NCBI RefSeq assembly: GCF_003318275.1
Contig: NZ_QOCH01000003.1
Span: 284,532-348,531, forward strand
Origin: Marinobacter sp. F3R11
GTDB lineage: Bacteria; Pseudomonadota; Gammaproteobacteria; Pseudomonadales; Oleiphilaceae
Direction of reading: 5' to 3'
DNA: 64,000 bases
Made by a program: the position numbers and the translations under genes. Position 1 is the first letter of the stretch, and each line of letters opens with the position of its first letter. This document shows, piece by piece, positions 42,904 through 52,211 of the stretch. The notes beneath the pieces are model-generated. The model saw only the letters and a program-made list of their open reading frames with translations. It was not told the DNA's origin and made no database searches.

Positions 42904-45258
42904 ATGGCGCGACTCATCACAGCAGCCCTTATCGCCCTGCTGTTCCTGACTGGCTGCGCCGAAAACACCTCGCCGCCCACGTTCAAGCAGGCACTGCCCA
43001 CCGCCACCCAGCAACCGGTCAGCTTCAACGAAGACGTCCGACCCATTGTGGAAGCCAAATGTCTGGCATGTCACAGCTGTTTCGACGCACCCTGTCAGCT
43101 CAAAATGGAATACTCCGACGGCCTCATCCGCGGCGCCCATAAAGACGCGGTGTACGATGGCGCTCGCCTGAAAACCCAACAGGCAACCCGGCTGGGGATC
43201 GATGCCCAAACCGAGCAACAGTGGCGGGGCAAAGGGTTTTATTCAGTACTCGCCCGGGGCGACCAGACCCGCAGCCTTTTTGAAAACATGATCCGGCTGG
43301 GCAAGGAATACGAGTTTCCGCCCAACAGCAAACTGCCAGACGATATTGAACTCGGGCTTTCCCGCGCTAACCAGTGCGTCAGCAACGCTGACTTCGCAGA
43401 CTACGCCAGCGATCACCCCTACGAGGGCATGCCCCTGGCCGTAACCGGCCTGACCGACGACGAATACGCCACGCTAACCGGCTGGCTCAACCAGGGTGGT
43501 GCCATAAGCCCGCCGGTTACCCATATAAGTGAAGCAGAGCAAAACCACATTGAACGCTGGGAAGCCTGGCTCAATGGAAGTGACCGGCGGCAACAACTGG
43601 TCAGCCGCTGGATTTATGAACATCTCTATCTTGCCCACCTGTATTTCGAGGAAAACGGTGTTAATACCCGTTTCTTTGAAATCGTGCGCTCACGTACCCA
43701 GCCAGACACTCCCATCGACATGATCGCAACCCGTCGGCCCAACGACGACCCGGAAGGCCCGGTGTATTACCGGTTACGCCCGGTAGCGGGCAGCATTGTG
43801 CACAAACGCCACATCACCTTCGCGTTTGGGGAAAAACAGTTTGAACGTACCCGCGAATTGTTTGAAACCGGTGACTGGCAAGTAGAAACCATGCCGGACT
43901 ACAGCCGGACCAGCCGTGCCAATCCATTTGTCACCTTTGCTGATATTCCGTCCAAAGCGCGCTACCAGTTCATGCTCGACAACGCCGAGTACTTTACCCG
44001 CACCTTCATTCGCGGGCCGGTGTGCCGCGGCCAGATTGCCACCGACGTCATCCGTGATCATTTCTGGGTGACCTACCACGATCCGGAAGACGACCTGTAT
44101 GTAACCAGCGCAGAGTATCGCGACAAGGTGAATCCCTTACTGGCTCTGCCAGGGCAGGACAGCGCCCTGCTGGATCTGGGCGAGAATTGGAGCGACTATA
44201 AAGGCAAGCGCAATCAATACCGCGAGCTGCGAAACAAGGCCTACGCAGAGGCTTACCCAAGGGGCGCATCCCTTGATCATATCTGGGACGGTGATGGCAA
44301 CAATACCAATGCACTGCTAACCGTCTTCCGGCACCACGACAACGCCTCTGTACAACGAGGCCTGATCGGTCAGGTTCCGCTGACCAGCTGGTGGATGGAC
44401 TACCCCCTTTTCGAGCGCACCTACTACGAACTGGTGGTTAACTTTGATGTCTTCGGCAATGTGGCTCATCAGGCCCAGACGCGCCTCTACTTTGACCTGA
44501 TCCGCAACGGTGGCGAACAGGACTACCTGCGTCTGGTACCACCCGGAGAGCGCAACCGGGTCTTACAGAACTGGTATCAGGGCGCAGGAGAGCTGAAACT
44601 GAACTTCAGCTATGCGCGCATGGACGAGACAGCCCCATCTCAGGTGTCTTATGCAACTTCGGCGTTTAACGAAGAGCTGGGAGCGCGCCTGCTAACGCAC
44701 TTTCGTGACCTGAACGCTGAGCGGGACGACCCCATCAACCGCTGCGCCGGCAGCAACTGTGGCCGGAAAGATGAACCCGAATGGGTTCGCGATGCGGATC
44801 AGGCGCTTTCCGAACTGGCAGCAATCCGGGCCGAATTCCTGCCGGCGATCAGCTACCTGCCCAACGTCACTTTCCTGCGGGTATACAACGAGCAAGGCGA
44901 GCGCACCCTGTACACCCTCATCCGCGACCGCGCCCACAGCAGCGTTGCCTTTCTGTTCGGAGAAGATCTGCGCTACCAGCCAGAGAACGACAGGCTGACC
45001 ATCTACCCGGGAATCATCGGTAGCTACCCGAACTTTATGTTCGACATTCCTGCATCACAGCTGGGGCTGTTCAAAGACCGGATGAAAGGTCTGAAAGCCG
45101 AGGATCCGGAAGGTTTTGAAGCACTGGTAGGTGTTTGGGGTGTGCGCCGCACCCACCGGCAGTTCTGGGAAATTCTTCACGACATCACAGCCTGGCATCG
45201 GGAGCACCAGCCCCTTCAGGCAGGTATTTTCGATATCAACCGCTACAAAAACCTGTAA
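42904..45258 (+). CDS. cti: Fatty acid cis/trans isomerase
   Basis: 784-aa periplasmic heme protein that converts cis- to trans-unsaturated fatty acids in membrane phospholipids, an emergency response to solvents and heat. A signal peptide (LITAALIALLFLTGC, also lipobox-like) is followed by the c-type heme motif CLACH near residue 55. Length matches Pseudomonas/Vibrio Cti (about 760-790 aa). It stands alone; copy 2 of the palindromic element lies upstream. Confidence 0.95.
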   Translation: MARLITAALIALLFLTGCAENTSPPTFKQALPTATQQPVSFNEDVRPIVEAKCLACHSCFDAPCQLKMEYSDGLIRGAHKDAVYDGARLKTQQATRLGIDAQTEQQWRGKGFYSVLARGDQTRSLFENMIRLGKEYEFPPNSKLPDDIELGLSRANQCVSNADFADYASDHPYEGMPLAVTGLTDDEYATLTGWLNQGGAISPPVTHISEAEQNHIERWEAWLNGSDRRQQLVSRWIYEHLYLAHLYFEENGVNTRFFEIVRSRTQPDTPIDMIATRRPNDDPEGPVYYRLRPVAGSIVHKRHITFAFGEKQFERTRELFETGDWQVETMPDYSRTSRANPFVTFADIPSKARYQFMLDNAEYFTRTFIRGPVCRGQIATDVIRDHFWVTYHDPEDDLYVTSAEYRDKVNPLLALPGQDSALLDLGENWSDYKGKRNQYRELRNKAYAEAYPRGASLDHIWDGDGNNTNALLTVFRHHDNASVQRGLIGQVPLTSWWMDYPLFERTYYELVVNFDVFGNVAHQAQTRLYFDLIRNGGEQDYLRLVPPGERNRVLQNWYQGAGELKLNFSYARMDETAPSQVSYATSAFNEELGARLLTHFRDLNAERDDPINRCAGSNCGRKDEPEWVRDADQALSELAAIRAEFLPAISYLPNVTFLRVYNEQGERTLYTLIRDRAHSSVAFLFGEDLRYQPENDRLTIYPGIIGSYPNFMFDIPASQLGLFKDRMKGLKAEDPEGFEALVGVWGVRRTHRQFWEILHDITAWHREHQPLQAGIFDINRYKNL

Positions 45259-45274
45259 CCAGACAGCCCCGGTA

Positions 45275-46096
45275 TCAGACGGCTATCTGCGGGGGAGGTG
45301 GCTCGGGGGCATCAGAGCCACCCGGGTCCCTGGGTTCACTCTGTTGCTGCAGGTATTCCAGGATAGCGTCCTTCAGGTCGTTGCCCTGGCCCAGCCCCTG
45401 GTTACCGAACAAACGGTTGAACTCCAGCACGTAGGGATAGCCTTCCACCAGCGCAATATCAAAACCTGCGTGATCTACCTCCAGTTCCCGTGCAAGCCGC
45501 AAGGCAAGATCGGTCATTACCGCAGGCACAGGGCTGTCGTCTATCTGGCCACCTTTTGACACGTTGTTGTAAAAGCCCTGATCGGCCTGCGTGCGCCAGT
45601 AGGCAGTGACGACCCTGTCTCCCACAATCACAATGCGCGCATCGCGATCCAACGGCAGATATTCCTGAACGTACAGAACATCTGTGCGCTCGCAGTACCG
45701 GCGCCAGTCATCACGGTTTTCAATCAACCAGACGCCTTCACCCATACTGGCCTTGGGCAGCTTCGCCACAAAGGGCAACGCCATAACACTCCAGATATGC
45801 TCCCGCTCCTGAGCACCGTTGCCTTCAATGATTGTCCAGGGAATATGCTCCGGAGCTACCGCCTCAAAAGCGCGGGTCATTTCCACCTTGTCATGACCAA
45901 TGAGATAGCTTGCAACGCTGGGGAAAACCCGGCATTTCAAACCATATACCAGGGCATTGAGCTGCCAGTATTCAGGGAAAAGTACCCAGTCTGCATCACG
46001 CAGCAATTCTTTATGACTCAGAAAGTGCTCCGGCTTGACGACGGTCGTGTCAGGAAAACCAAGCGTGCGGAAAACATTAAACGATACAAGGTGCAT
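45275..46096 (-). CDS. ATP-grasp (RimK-like) protein
   Basis: 273 aa. An N-terminal segment (MHLVSFNVFRTLGF) precedes the ATP-grasp core: FVAKLPKASMGEGVWLI (Lys for ATP and glycine loop), VQEYLPLDRDARIVIVGD, and the metal-binding end VLEFNRLFGNQGL. It is likely a carboxylate-amine ligase acting on a peptide or small acid; substrate unknown. The last ~18 residues are a Pro/Asp-rich tail outside the fold. No SD is seen before ATG 46096; a longer form would start with TTG 46153. It is convergent with cti, 16 bases apart. Confidence 0.75.
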   Translation of the reverse strand: MHLVSFNVFRTLGFPDTTVVKPEHFLSHKELLRDADWVLFPEYWQLNALVYGLKCRVFPSVASYLIGHDKVEMTRAFEAVAPEHIPWTIIEGNGAQEREHIWSVMALPFVAKLPKASMGEGVWLIENRDDWRRYCERTDVLYVQEYLPLDRDARIVIVGDRVVTAYWRTQADQGFYNNVSKGGQIDDSPVPAVMTDLALRLARELEVDHAGFDIALVEGYPYVLEFNRLFGNQGLGQGNDLKDAILEYLQQQSEPRDPGGSDAPEPPPPQIAV

Positions 46097-46203
46097 AGCG
46101 GGGTCGCGCAGATAAAAGTGAATAAATTTTAGGCAGTTTTGATCTGCGCGCAAGCTTTTTATGAGCAGGCTTGACTACGATCATGGAACACACAAAACAT
46201 ATT

Positions 46204-46222
46204 GATAATAATTCGCATTATA
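46204..46222. promoter_or_regulatory. Fur-box-like 19-mer
   Basis: GATAATAATTCGCATTATA matches the 19-bp Fur consensus at 14 positions, including both outer GATAAT and CATTAT hexamers. It lies 31 bp before the DUF6746-like gene. Confidence 0.55.
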
Positions 46223-46252
46223 TTGTTAATTCATCTGCCCTGGAGCCATACC

Positions 46253-46621
46253 ATGACAAACCTTCGCCACTTTACCGTTGTAGCCGCTGCCCTTTTGATT
46301 GCAGTACCTGCATTTGCCAGCGACACCGACCACTTCAAAGGAGAGCCCTCGCATACCCTTGAGCAGGCTGTTACCAACCTCTCTCAGTACAACAAAAAAC
46401 TGGAAAAAGTGCTGGCCGGCGATCTGTCCCCGGAAGCCATGAACGAAGTGCACCAGCTCACTTACACGCTGGAAAATGCCCTGCAAAAGCTGGATGACGA
46501 GATCGACGAACTTGAGGAAACCCTGGAGAAAGTCCACAAGGCTTCGGAACGTGCTGATGCAGACACTGTTCGCTCTGCTGGCAAGCAGTACCTAACCAAC
46601 AGCCGGAAAATAGTTCAGTAA
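46253..46621 (+). CDS. Secreted helical protein, DUF6746-like
   Basis: 122 aa with a Sec signal peptide (FTVVAAALLIAVPAFA|SDTDHF). The mature part is two long helices with heptad character (EQAVTNLSQYNKKLEKVL; ALQKLDDEIDELEETLEKVH). It resembles the DUF6746 family of unknown function and could be a small periplasmic four-helix or coiled-coil protein. ATG 46253 has GGAG at 7 bases. A Fur-like box immediately upstream suggests iron-dependent expression (inference). Confidence 0.75.
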   Translation: MTNLRHFTVVAAALLIAVPAFASDTDHFKGEPSHTLEQAVTNLSQYNKKLEKVLAGDLSPEAMNEVHQLTYTLENALQKLDDEIDELEETLEKVHKASERADADTVRSAGKQYLTNSRKIVQ

Positions 46622-46701
46622 CAACCTGTTGAACACTCTTATCATAAACCCTGCTACCCTCTGATCAGACTATTCATATATGGTCCGGTCAGAGGCGATT
46701 G

Positions 46702-47565
46702 ATGGACAAACAGGCACAGGAAATCCTTCAGCAGGTACGGGACGATCTCCAGTCAGGCGCAGCAAAACTTGCTATTCGCACGCTGGCATCTTTATGTCAG
46801 TGGCTCGAAGCGTCAGAGGTCAGCGCGGGTGAGTTGGATGCAGTCCTGACGGCTCTGCATGCAGCGCGACCCAGCATGGTGCCACTTGCCAACGCGATCT
46901 CTCGTTGCCGGCGGAAGCTTGAAATCCGTAATGACAGCGCGCCTGCAAGCACCCACGCCTGCGCCGTTATTCATGAAGTCCTACAGCAACTGCAGAATGC
47001 CCAGGCCCAGATAGCGGAACATGCGGCAGAGCTGGTGTCACCGGGCGCCGTTATCCTGACTCACAGCAACAGCTCGCAGGTATTCGCCCTGTTCCGGCAC
47101 CTCAGCAAACAGCGTCGCCCTTTTTCGGTAATCTGTACCCAGAGCAGCCCCGGCAACGAGGGTTTTACGCTTGCCCGGCAACTGGATGAGCTGGACATTG
47201 AGGTTACCCTGATTACCGATGCCCAGATCGGGCTGTTCACGGCCAAGGCAGATCTGGTGATCTGTGGCTGCGACACATGGCTCAGCGATGATGCCTTTAT
47301 CAATAAAAGCGGCACCTATCTGATGGCTCTTGCGGCCCGGGCACAGGCAAAACCCTGCTGGGTACTGGCTGATTCGTTCAAGGACAGCTCTGCCACCAGT
47401 AAAACCGTTGTGCTTGAAGAAATGCCGGAGAGTGAACTGGGCGCGCCAGTGGGAAAACACATCACCGTTCGTAATATTTACTTTGAAACTATCCCTGGGC
47501 ACCTGCTTTCAGGGCGGGTCAGCGAGCAGGGCGTTTTTTCGTTCCATGCTGAGCCTCTGCAGTAA
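46702..47565 (+). CDS. eIF-2B alpha/beta/delta-like protein
   Basis: 287 aa. An N-terminal helical domain (1-105) precedes a Rossmann-like domain with family motifs VILTHSNSS, VICGCDTWL and NKSGTYLMALAA. Relatives include eIF-2B regulatory subunits, ribose-1,5-bisphosphate isomerase and methylthioribose-1-phosphate isomerase. Sequence alone does not say whether this one has sugar-phosphate isomerase activity. ATG 46702 (GAGG at 7 bases) is used. The 3' end overlaps convergent hrpB by 47 bp. Confidence 0.82.
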   Translation: MDKQAQEILQQVRDDLQSGAAKLAIRTLASLCQWLEASEVSAGELDAVLTALHAARPSMVPLANAISRCRRKLEIRNDSAPASTHACAVIHEVLQQLQNAQAQIAEHAAELVSPGAVILTHSNSSQVFALFRHLSKQRRPFSVICTQSSPGNEGFTLARQLDELDIEVTLITDAQIGLFTAKADLVICGCDTWLSDDAFINKSGTYLMALAARAQAKPCWVLADSFKDSSATSKTVVLEEMPESELGAPVGKHITVRNIYFETIPGHLLSGRVSEQGVFSFHAEPLQ

Positions 47566-50017
47566 GCGGATCCTCAGGCCAGGGATGTTTGGGATATCGG
47601 CCACGGGTATCTTTTCTCACCTGTGGATAGACATTAACCCAGAAACTGCCCAGATCTGCCGTCACCGCCAGTGGCCGGCGCGCTGGCGAAAGCAGGTGAA
47701 TCACCACTGGCACTTTACCACCAGCCACTTCCGGTGTTTTTGTCCAGCCGAACAGTGCCTGTAGCTTGGCCGCCAGAACCGGCCCGTTCTCAGCCGTATA
47801 ATCCACATCAACGGAACTGCCGGTGGGAATAGTCAGTGCAGTGGGTGCAAGTTCAGCCAGTTGCTGCTGTTGGGGATACTCAAGCAAGCTGTTGAGGGCG
47901 TTCTGCAGGTTCAGCCGCGCCAGTTCAGACCACCGGCTGATGCCTGTCAGGAAAGGCGCAAGCCATTGTTCCAGTGCCTCTGTCAGGGCCTTATCGCTGA
48001 CGTCTGGCCATTGGCCGGGGAAGTGTTTGGCCAGCAACGCAACCCGTGCCTGCCACTGCCTGGCAGCAGGGGTCCAGGGCAGACTATCCAGGCCTTTACG
48101 CCGAATAGCAGCAAGCAGGCCCTGCTGAATCAGCTCGGGGGAGACTTTATCCAGGGGTTTCTCGGCAAGAAGAAGTGCTCCCAGACGGCGGCTTCTGCGG
48201 GCAACCACCCTGCCGCGTTTATCATCCCATTCCGCCTCATCTTCTTCACTTATATGGGCTGACAGATCAGATTCCAGAACCGGCAGGTCCACCGGCGCCG
48301 CCAGATAAATGGTTGCCTCTTTTGCCTTGCCATCCAGGTCTGCAGCCACCAGCCACTCATGCCGTGCCAGACCATCGTCATCCCGCAGCACCGCACCTTT
48401 GCCATTGCTGAGCTGATATCTTGGTGTATCGCCCGACCGCCGCTTGCCAATTCGATCAGGGTAAGCGAGTGCTAACAAACGCCCGACCTCGGTGTCCGTC
48501 GGCACCTCTTCCGGTTTACTTTTGCCACCTGTTTCCGGACCTGCCAGACGCTTTGCCTGCTGGCTCAGCGCCTGCAACCGCCGCGTATCTATGCGCTGGG
48601 AGCCCCGTTCACCACGAAGTACGCGGATACGCTCATGCATATCGGCACCGGATCCCGGGCCCAACAGGTCCCGGTCTTCCAGCAACGCGGCTAACTCGGC
48701 CGCCAGCCTGCCAAGCCCTAGCGATCGCCCCAGTATGACCATGTGTGCCAGCCGGGGATGAATGCCCAGTGCCCGTGCCGATTTACCATGCCCGGTAATC
48801 GCGCCATCATCGCCCAGCATATCCAGCCACTGCAGTAATTCCACGGCTTGCTGCCAGTGAGCAGGCGGCGGCGGGTCAATCCATACCAGCTTGTCGGGTG
48901 TCCGGGCGCCCCACTGCGCCAGTTCAAGTACAAGGGGTGCCAGATCCGCTTCGCGAATCTCCGGTGGGGTAAAATCAGCAAGCCCGAACTGTTCTGACTC
49001 ACTCCATAACCGGTAACATACGCCCGGTTCAACACGACCAGCACGGCCTTTGCGCTGTTCTGCCGACGCTTTTGAAACCCGCCCGGTTACCAGCCTTGTC
49101 ATTCCACTGTTAGGATCGAACACCGCCCTGCGTTGCTGGCCACTGTCCACCACCACCCGTACGCCTTCGATCGTCAGGCTTGTTTCCGCAATGGCGGTTG
49201 CCAGCACGAGTTTCCGGGAGCCCTCTGGAGCCGGAGCAATGGCCTGATCCTGTGCAGCGGTATCGAGATTGCCGAACAAGGGCGCAACCACAACATCCGG
49301 AGCCACCTGCCCGACAAGAGCCTGAGCTACCCTATGAATCTCCCCGGCTCCCGGAAGAAATACCAGTACCGAGCCTGGCTGTTGTGCCAGTGCCTCGTTA
49401 ATCACAGCTACCACCTGATCCACCAGCCGGGGATTGCGCTGTGCCGAAGGCGCAGGCCGGTAAAACACCTCCACCGGGAAGGCCCGCCCTTCACTGGTTA
49501 ATACAGGTACATCCCCCAGCATTCGGGCAATAGGGGCAGTGTCCAGTGTCGCGGACATTACCAGTACCCGCAGATCCTCCCGCAGCGCTTCCTGAGTCTC
49601 TCGCACCAGGGCAAGCCCGAGATCGGCCTGCAATGATCGCTCGTGAAATTCATCAAATAGCACTGCAGCGTACTCTTCCAGCATAGGGTCATTCTGGATC
49701 AGCCGGGTAAGAATTCCTTCAGTAACAACTTCTATGCGCGTCGTGCCGGAGATTCTGGTATCCAACCGCGTACGGTAGCCTACGGTCTGCCCGGGCTGCT
49801 CTCCCAGTTGCAAGGCCATGTACCTGGCAGCCGAACGGGCCGCCAGCCGTCTCGGCTCCAACATCAGTATTTTCCGCCCCTTCAGCCAGGAGGCCTCCAG
49901 CAAGGCCAAAGGCACACGGGTTGTTTTACCGGCACCCGGCGGAGCCTGCAGCAGTGCCGTGGTGGTCTGCTCAAGGGTTTGTTTTAACTCTGGGAGGATA
50001 TGATCTATCGGGAGCAC
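47519..50017 (-). CDS. hrpB: ATP-dependent helicase HrpB
   Basis: 832-aa DEAH-type helicase. Walker A is APPGAGKTTRVPLAL near residue 27, the DEAH box reads DEFHERSLQADL, SATLDTA is motif III, and QRKGRAGR is motif VI. Two helicase lobes are followed by HA2/OB-like segments and the HrpB-specific C-terminal domain. Length is as in E. coli HrpB (about 810-820). The cellular role is unsettled; RNA metabolism is usually assumed. The final ~15 residues are antisense to the eIF-2B-like gene. Confidence 0.95.
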   Translation of the reverse strand: MLPIDHILPELKQTLEQTTTALLQAPPGAGKTTRVPLALLEASWLKGRKILMLEPRRLAARSAARYMALQLGEQPGQTVGYRTRLDTRISGTTRIEVVTEGILTRLIQNDPMLEEYAAVLFDEFHERSLQADLGLALVRETQEALREDLRVLVMSATLDTAPIARMLGDVPVLTSEGRAFPVEVFYRPAPSAQRNPRLVDQVVAVINEALAQQPGSVLVFLPGAGEIHRVAQALVGQVAPDVVVAPLFGNLDTAAQDQAIAPAPEGSRKLVLATAIAETSLTIEGVRVVVDSGQQRRAVFDPNSGMTRLVTGRVSKASAEQRKGRAGRVEPGVCYRLWSESEQFGLADFTPPEIREADLAPLVLELAQWGARTPDKLVWIDPPPPAHWQQAVELLQWLDMLGDDGAITGHGKSARALGIHPRLAHMVILGRSLGLGRLAAELAALLEDRDLLGPGSGADMHERIRVLRGERGSQRIDTRRLQALSQQAKRLAGPETGGKSKPEEVPTDTEVGRLLALAYPDRIGKRRSGDTPRYQLSNGKGAVLRDDDGLARHEWLVAADLDGKAKEATIYLAAPVDLPVLESDLSAHISEEDEAEWDDKRGRVVARRSRRLGALLLAEKPLDKVSPELIQQGLLAAIRRKGLDSLPWTPAARQWQARVALLAKHFPGQWPDVSDKALTEALEQWLAPFLTGISRWSELARLNLQNALNSLLEYPQQQQLAELAPTALTIPTGSSVDVDYTAENGPVLAAKLQALFGWTKTPEVAGGKVPVVIHLLSPARRPLAVTADLGSFWVNVYPQVRKDTRGRYPKHPWPEDPLTAEAQHGTKKRPAR

Positions 50018-50086
50018 TTTTTCGCTCTGGTTTCGGGCATGCGCAAGGTTAACTTAGGAGCTTAACATGGTTGAGCCCGGGTATTT

Positions 50087-51301
50087 TCAGCAGGACCGGA
50101 TCGTTCTTGCGTGCCAGGCTTCGGGGCGGGGAACGAAGAAAACAAACATCAGGCCAAATGCCAGTGCCCCAACGCCTATTCCGAAAGCGGAAACAAGGGT
50201 ACCGCCGGCATCAAGCCATTGTTTGGTCAGCCAGGGACCAACCATCTGGGTGAAACCGTAGAGGGCCACCATGGCAGCAGATAACCGCGGCCCCTGATGT
50301 GGATGCAGGGCACGTCCGATGCGCTGAGTCAGCAAAACTGTACCAAGAAAGGTACCGCCTACCAATGCAGCGCATAGCATCAAGCCAATAGTCCCAGGCC
50401 AGAGAACCGCGGCCAGAACACCCGCCAGCTGAATCAGGAAATTCAGCTTCAGGGCTGGTATATCGCCCAGTTTCGTTCCGAGTTTATTCCACAGCCATGC
50501 GGCGGGAATGGTGCATAACGCCACGATAAGCCAGGTTCCGTCTATCAACCAGTGGCCGGCTTCCAGCTCCAGTTTTGCAAGCAGAGGCAGGAAAGTCATA
50601 GGCAGTATGTAGCCCAGCCCGGCACCCGCGTAGGACAGAAACAGTGGTGCACTGGCCCGGTCTATGAGTGGCGTGGTACTTGCGGTTTTACCATCAGCGT
50701 CAGGCAGGTGATCCTGCAACTCCAGACGCGATAGACGACAAGCCCCCCACAGGGCCAGAGGAATGGAGATCAGAGCCGCTGGCCACCAGCGCTCAGCGCC
50801 CTCCAGCCAATCAGCACTACCGCTTACCAACCCGCTCGAAACCAGCAGACCCAAGCCTACACCTATGTATACAAGCCCGCTCACACTGGCGCGATTGCGC
50901 AACACCAGCCATTCAAGAATCAACGCCGGAGCCTGCACAAAAATCACACCATTGGCGACTCCGTTCAGCCAGCGACTGGCAGAAATAGCAGTCAGACTGT
51001 CAGTCTGGGTTATGAAAACTGTGGTTATTACATGCACCGTCAGAAAGATAGGAAGCAGAACACGGATCTGGCTGACCCTGTGCCAACGAATCGCCAGCAT
51101 GGCACCTACCAGATAGCCAAAGTAATTCCAGGTAGCAACCGCCGCGCCTTCAGGTGCAGTGAACTGAGCATCTTCAACCAGATAAGGCAGTAGCGGGGTG
51201 TAGATAAAACGACCAAGCCCGTGCACGACCATCAGCATAATGGCGCCAGCCGCCAGAACGCCAAAGAGCTCTTTCGGGGTTGTGCTGTTCTGCTGATACA
51301 T
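50087..51301 (-). CDS. MFS transporter, YbfB/YjiJ type
   Basis: 404 aa with 12 TM helices. LFGVLAAGAIMLMVVHGLGRF and YTPLLPYLVED are typical of the YbfB/YjiJ subgroup, whose substrates are unknown. It lies between hrpB and the SCO gene on the same strand, separated by 69 and 97 bp, so it is probably transcribed alone. Confidence 0.82.
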   Translation of the reverse strand: MYQQNSTTPKELFGVLAAGAIMLMVVHGLGRFIYTPLLPYLVEDAQFTAPEGAAVATWNYFGYLVGAMLAIRWHRVSQIRVLLPIFLTVHVITTVFITQTDSLTAISASRWLNGVANGVIFVQAPALILEWLVLRNRASVSGLVYIGVGLGLLVSSGLVSGSADWLEGAERWWPAALISIPLALWGACRLSRLELQDHLPDADGKTASTTPLIDRASAPLFLSYAGAGLGYILPMTFLPLLAKLELEAGHWLIDGTWLIVALCTIPAAWLWNKLGTKLGDIPALKLNFLIQLAGVLAAVLWPGTIGLMLCAALVGGTFLGTVLLTQRIGRALHPHQGPRLSAAMVALYGFTQMVGPWLTKQWLDAGGTLVSAFGIGVGALAFGLMFVFFVPRPEAWHARTIRSC

Positions 51302-51398
51302 GCTTTCTGTTCCGGCGAGTTTATTTTCTGCCAGGCAGTCTATGCGAGTCGCTCGGTCGTGTCAGTTTGACCTTAGCAGAACAGCCTGTCCCACCGCC

Positions 51399-52067
51399 TT
51401 ATGAGGGGGACTTTTCATGATTGGCTTTCGCCCACTGGTAGATGCGCGCGAAAGCCTCGGCCAGTTGCTCTGGATTATGGGGTGGCTGAATAAGTGCTGC
51501 CAACTCGCCATCCGGGTTCAGCAGTGCAAAATGTCCGCTATGATCAACCAGCAGCTGTCCATCCACCTCGCGATGCACAAAAACCGCACTCAGGCTTTTC
51601 GCCAGTTCACGCAAGGTTTCCAGATCACCGGTCAGGCCATGAAAGTTCTCTCCAAAAAACCCGGTATAGGCCTTGAGCTGCTCAGGCGTATCATGCTCCG
51701 GATCTGCACTGACCAGCAGATAATCCGGCTGAGGCAATTCATTCGACAGTAACGTGTCTGTACGTCGCAGGTTGGCCATGGCCGCCGGGCAGATATCCGG
51801 GCAATTGGTGTAACCAACAAACGCAAACGTCCACCGGCCACGAAGGCTTTCCCGGGTAACAGTCTCGCCGTTTTCATTCACCAGCGTAAACTCAGCCAGC
51901 GGCCGCGGCTGGTCATAGACATAAGTGTTCATCTCGGCCAGATCCGGAGCCGGTGTGGGTTCCCCGCCATCGGACAGAAACACCTGGCGCCCTACAACGC
52001 CACCAAAAATCAGCACCACCAGTAGCAGAAGTGCAAACAACGTCAACCGAACTGAACGATTCATCAT
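51399..52067 (-). CDS. SCO1/SenC-family copper chaperone
   Basis: 222 aa with an N-terminal membrane anchor (LTLFALLLLVVLIFGGVVG) and a periplasmic thioredoxin-like domain. The copper ligands are CPDICP (near residue 94) and a distal His in VDHSGHFAL. It delivers copper to the CuA site of cytochrome oxidase. It is the last gene of the minus-strand cox assembly set, separated from ctaB by copy 3 of the palindromic element. Confidence 0.93.
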   Translation of the reverse strand: MMNRSVRLTLFALLLLVVLIFGGVVGRQVFLSDGGEPTPAPDLAEMNTYVYDQPRPLAEFTLVNENGETVTRESLRGRWTFAFVGYTNCPDICPAAMANLRRTDTLLSNELPQPDYLLVSADPEHDTPEQLKAYTGFFGENFHGLTGDLETLRELAKSLSAVFVHREVDGQLLVDHSGHFALLNPDGELAALIQPPHNPEQLAEAFARIYQWAKANHEKSPS

Positions 52068-52102
52068 TACTCCAATTGGCCAACTCAGCAGTAACGCAAT
52101 GA

Positions 52103-52195
52103 CAGCAGGAGGGGGGGAGCCTTTTCCTCTGGGAAAAACAACTCGCTGCGCTCAGACATTTTTTCCCGGCGGAAAAGGCTCCCCCCCTCCTGCTG
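52103..52195 (+). repeat. Palindromic element copy 3 (25-bp perfect arms)
   Basis: Arms 52103-52127 and 52171-52195 are perfectly complementary over 25 bp. The 43-nt core (52128-52170) contains its own inner stem GGGAAAAA/TTTTTCCC, around a 21-nt loop with CTCGCTGCGCTCAGAC. It sits between ctaB (upstream in transcription) and the SCO gene on the minus strand, so it would lie downstream of the SCO gene's neighbour only as spacer DNA within the locus. Confidence 0.95.
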
Positions 52196-52211
52196 GCGCG
52201 TATGCACCAAG

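Noticed and set aside
45284..45325. Hairpin GGTGGCTC/GAGCCACC near the end of the ATP-grasp gene
   Set aside because: It lies within codons for the Pro/Asp-rich tail, has no T run, and lacks the core of the palindromic element.
41300..52195. Reading the palindromic elements as ordinary terminators or RAYT-type REPs
   Set aside because: No terminal T run, total size about 91-95 bp, no GTAG foot motif and no transposase nearby; kept as an unassigned family.
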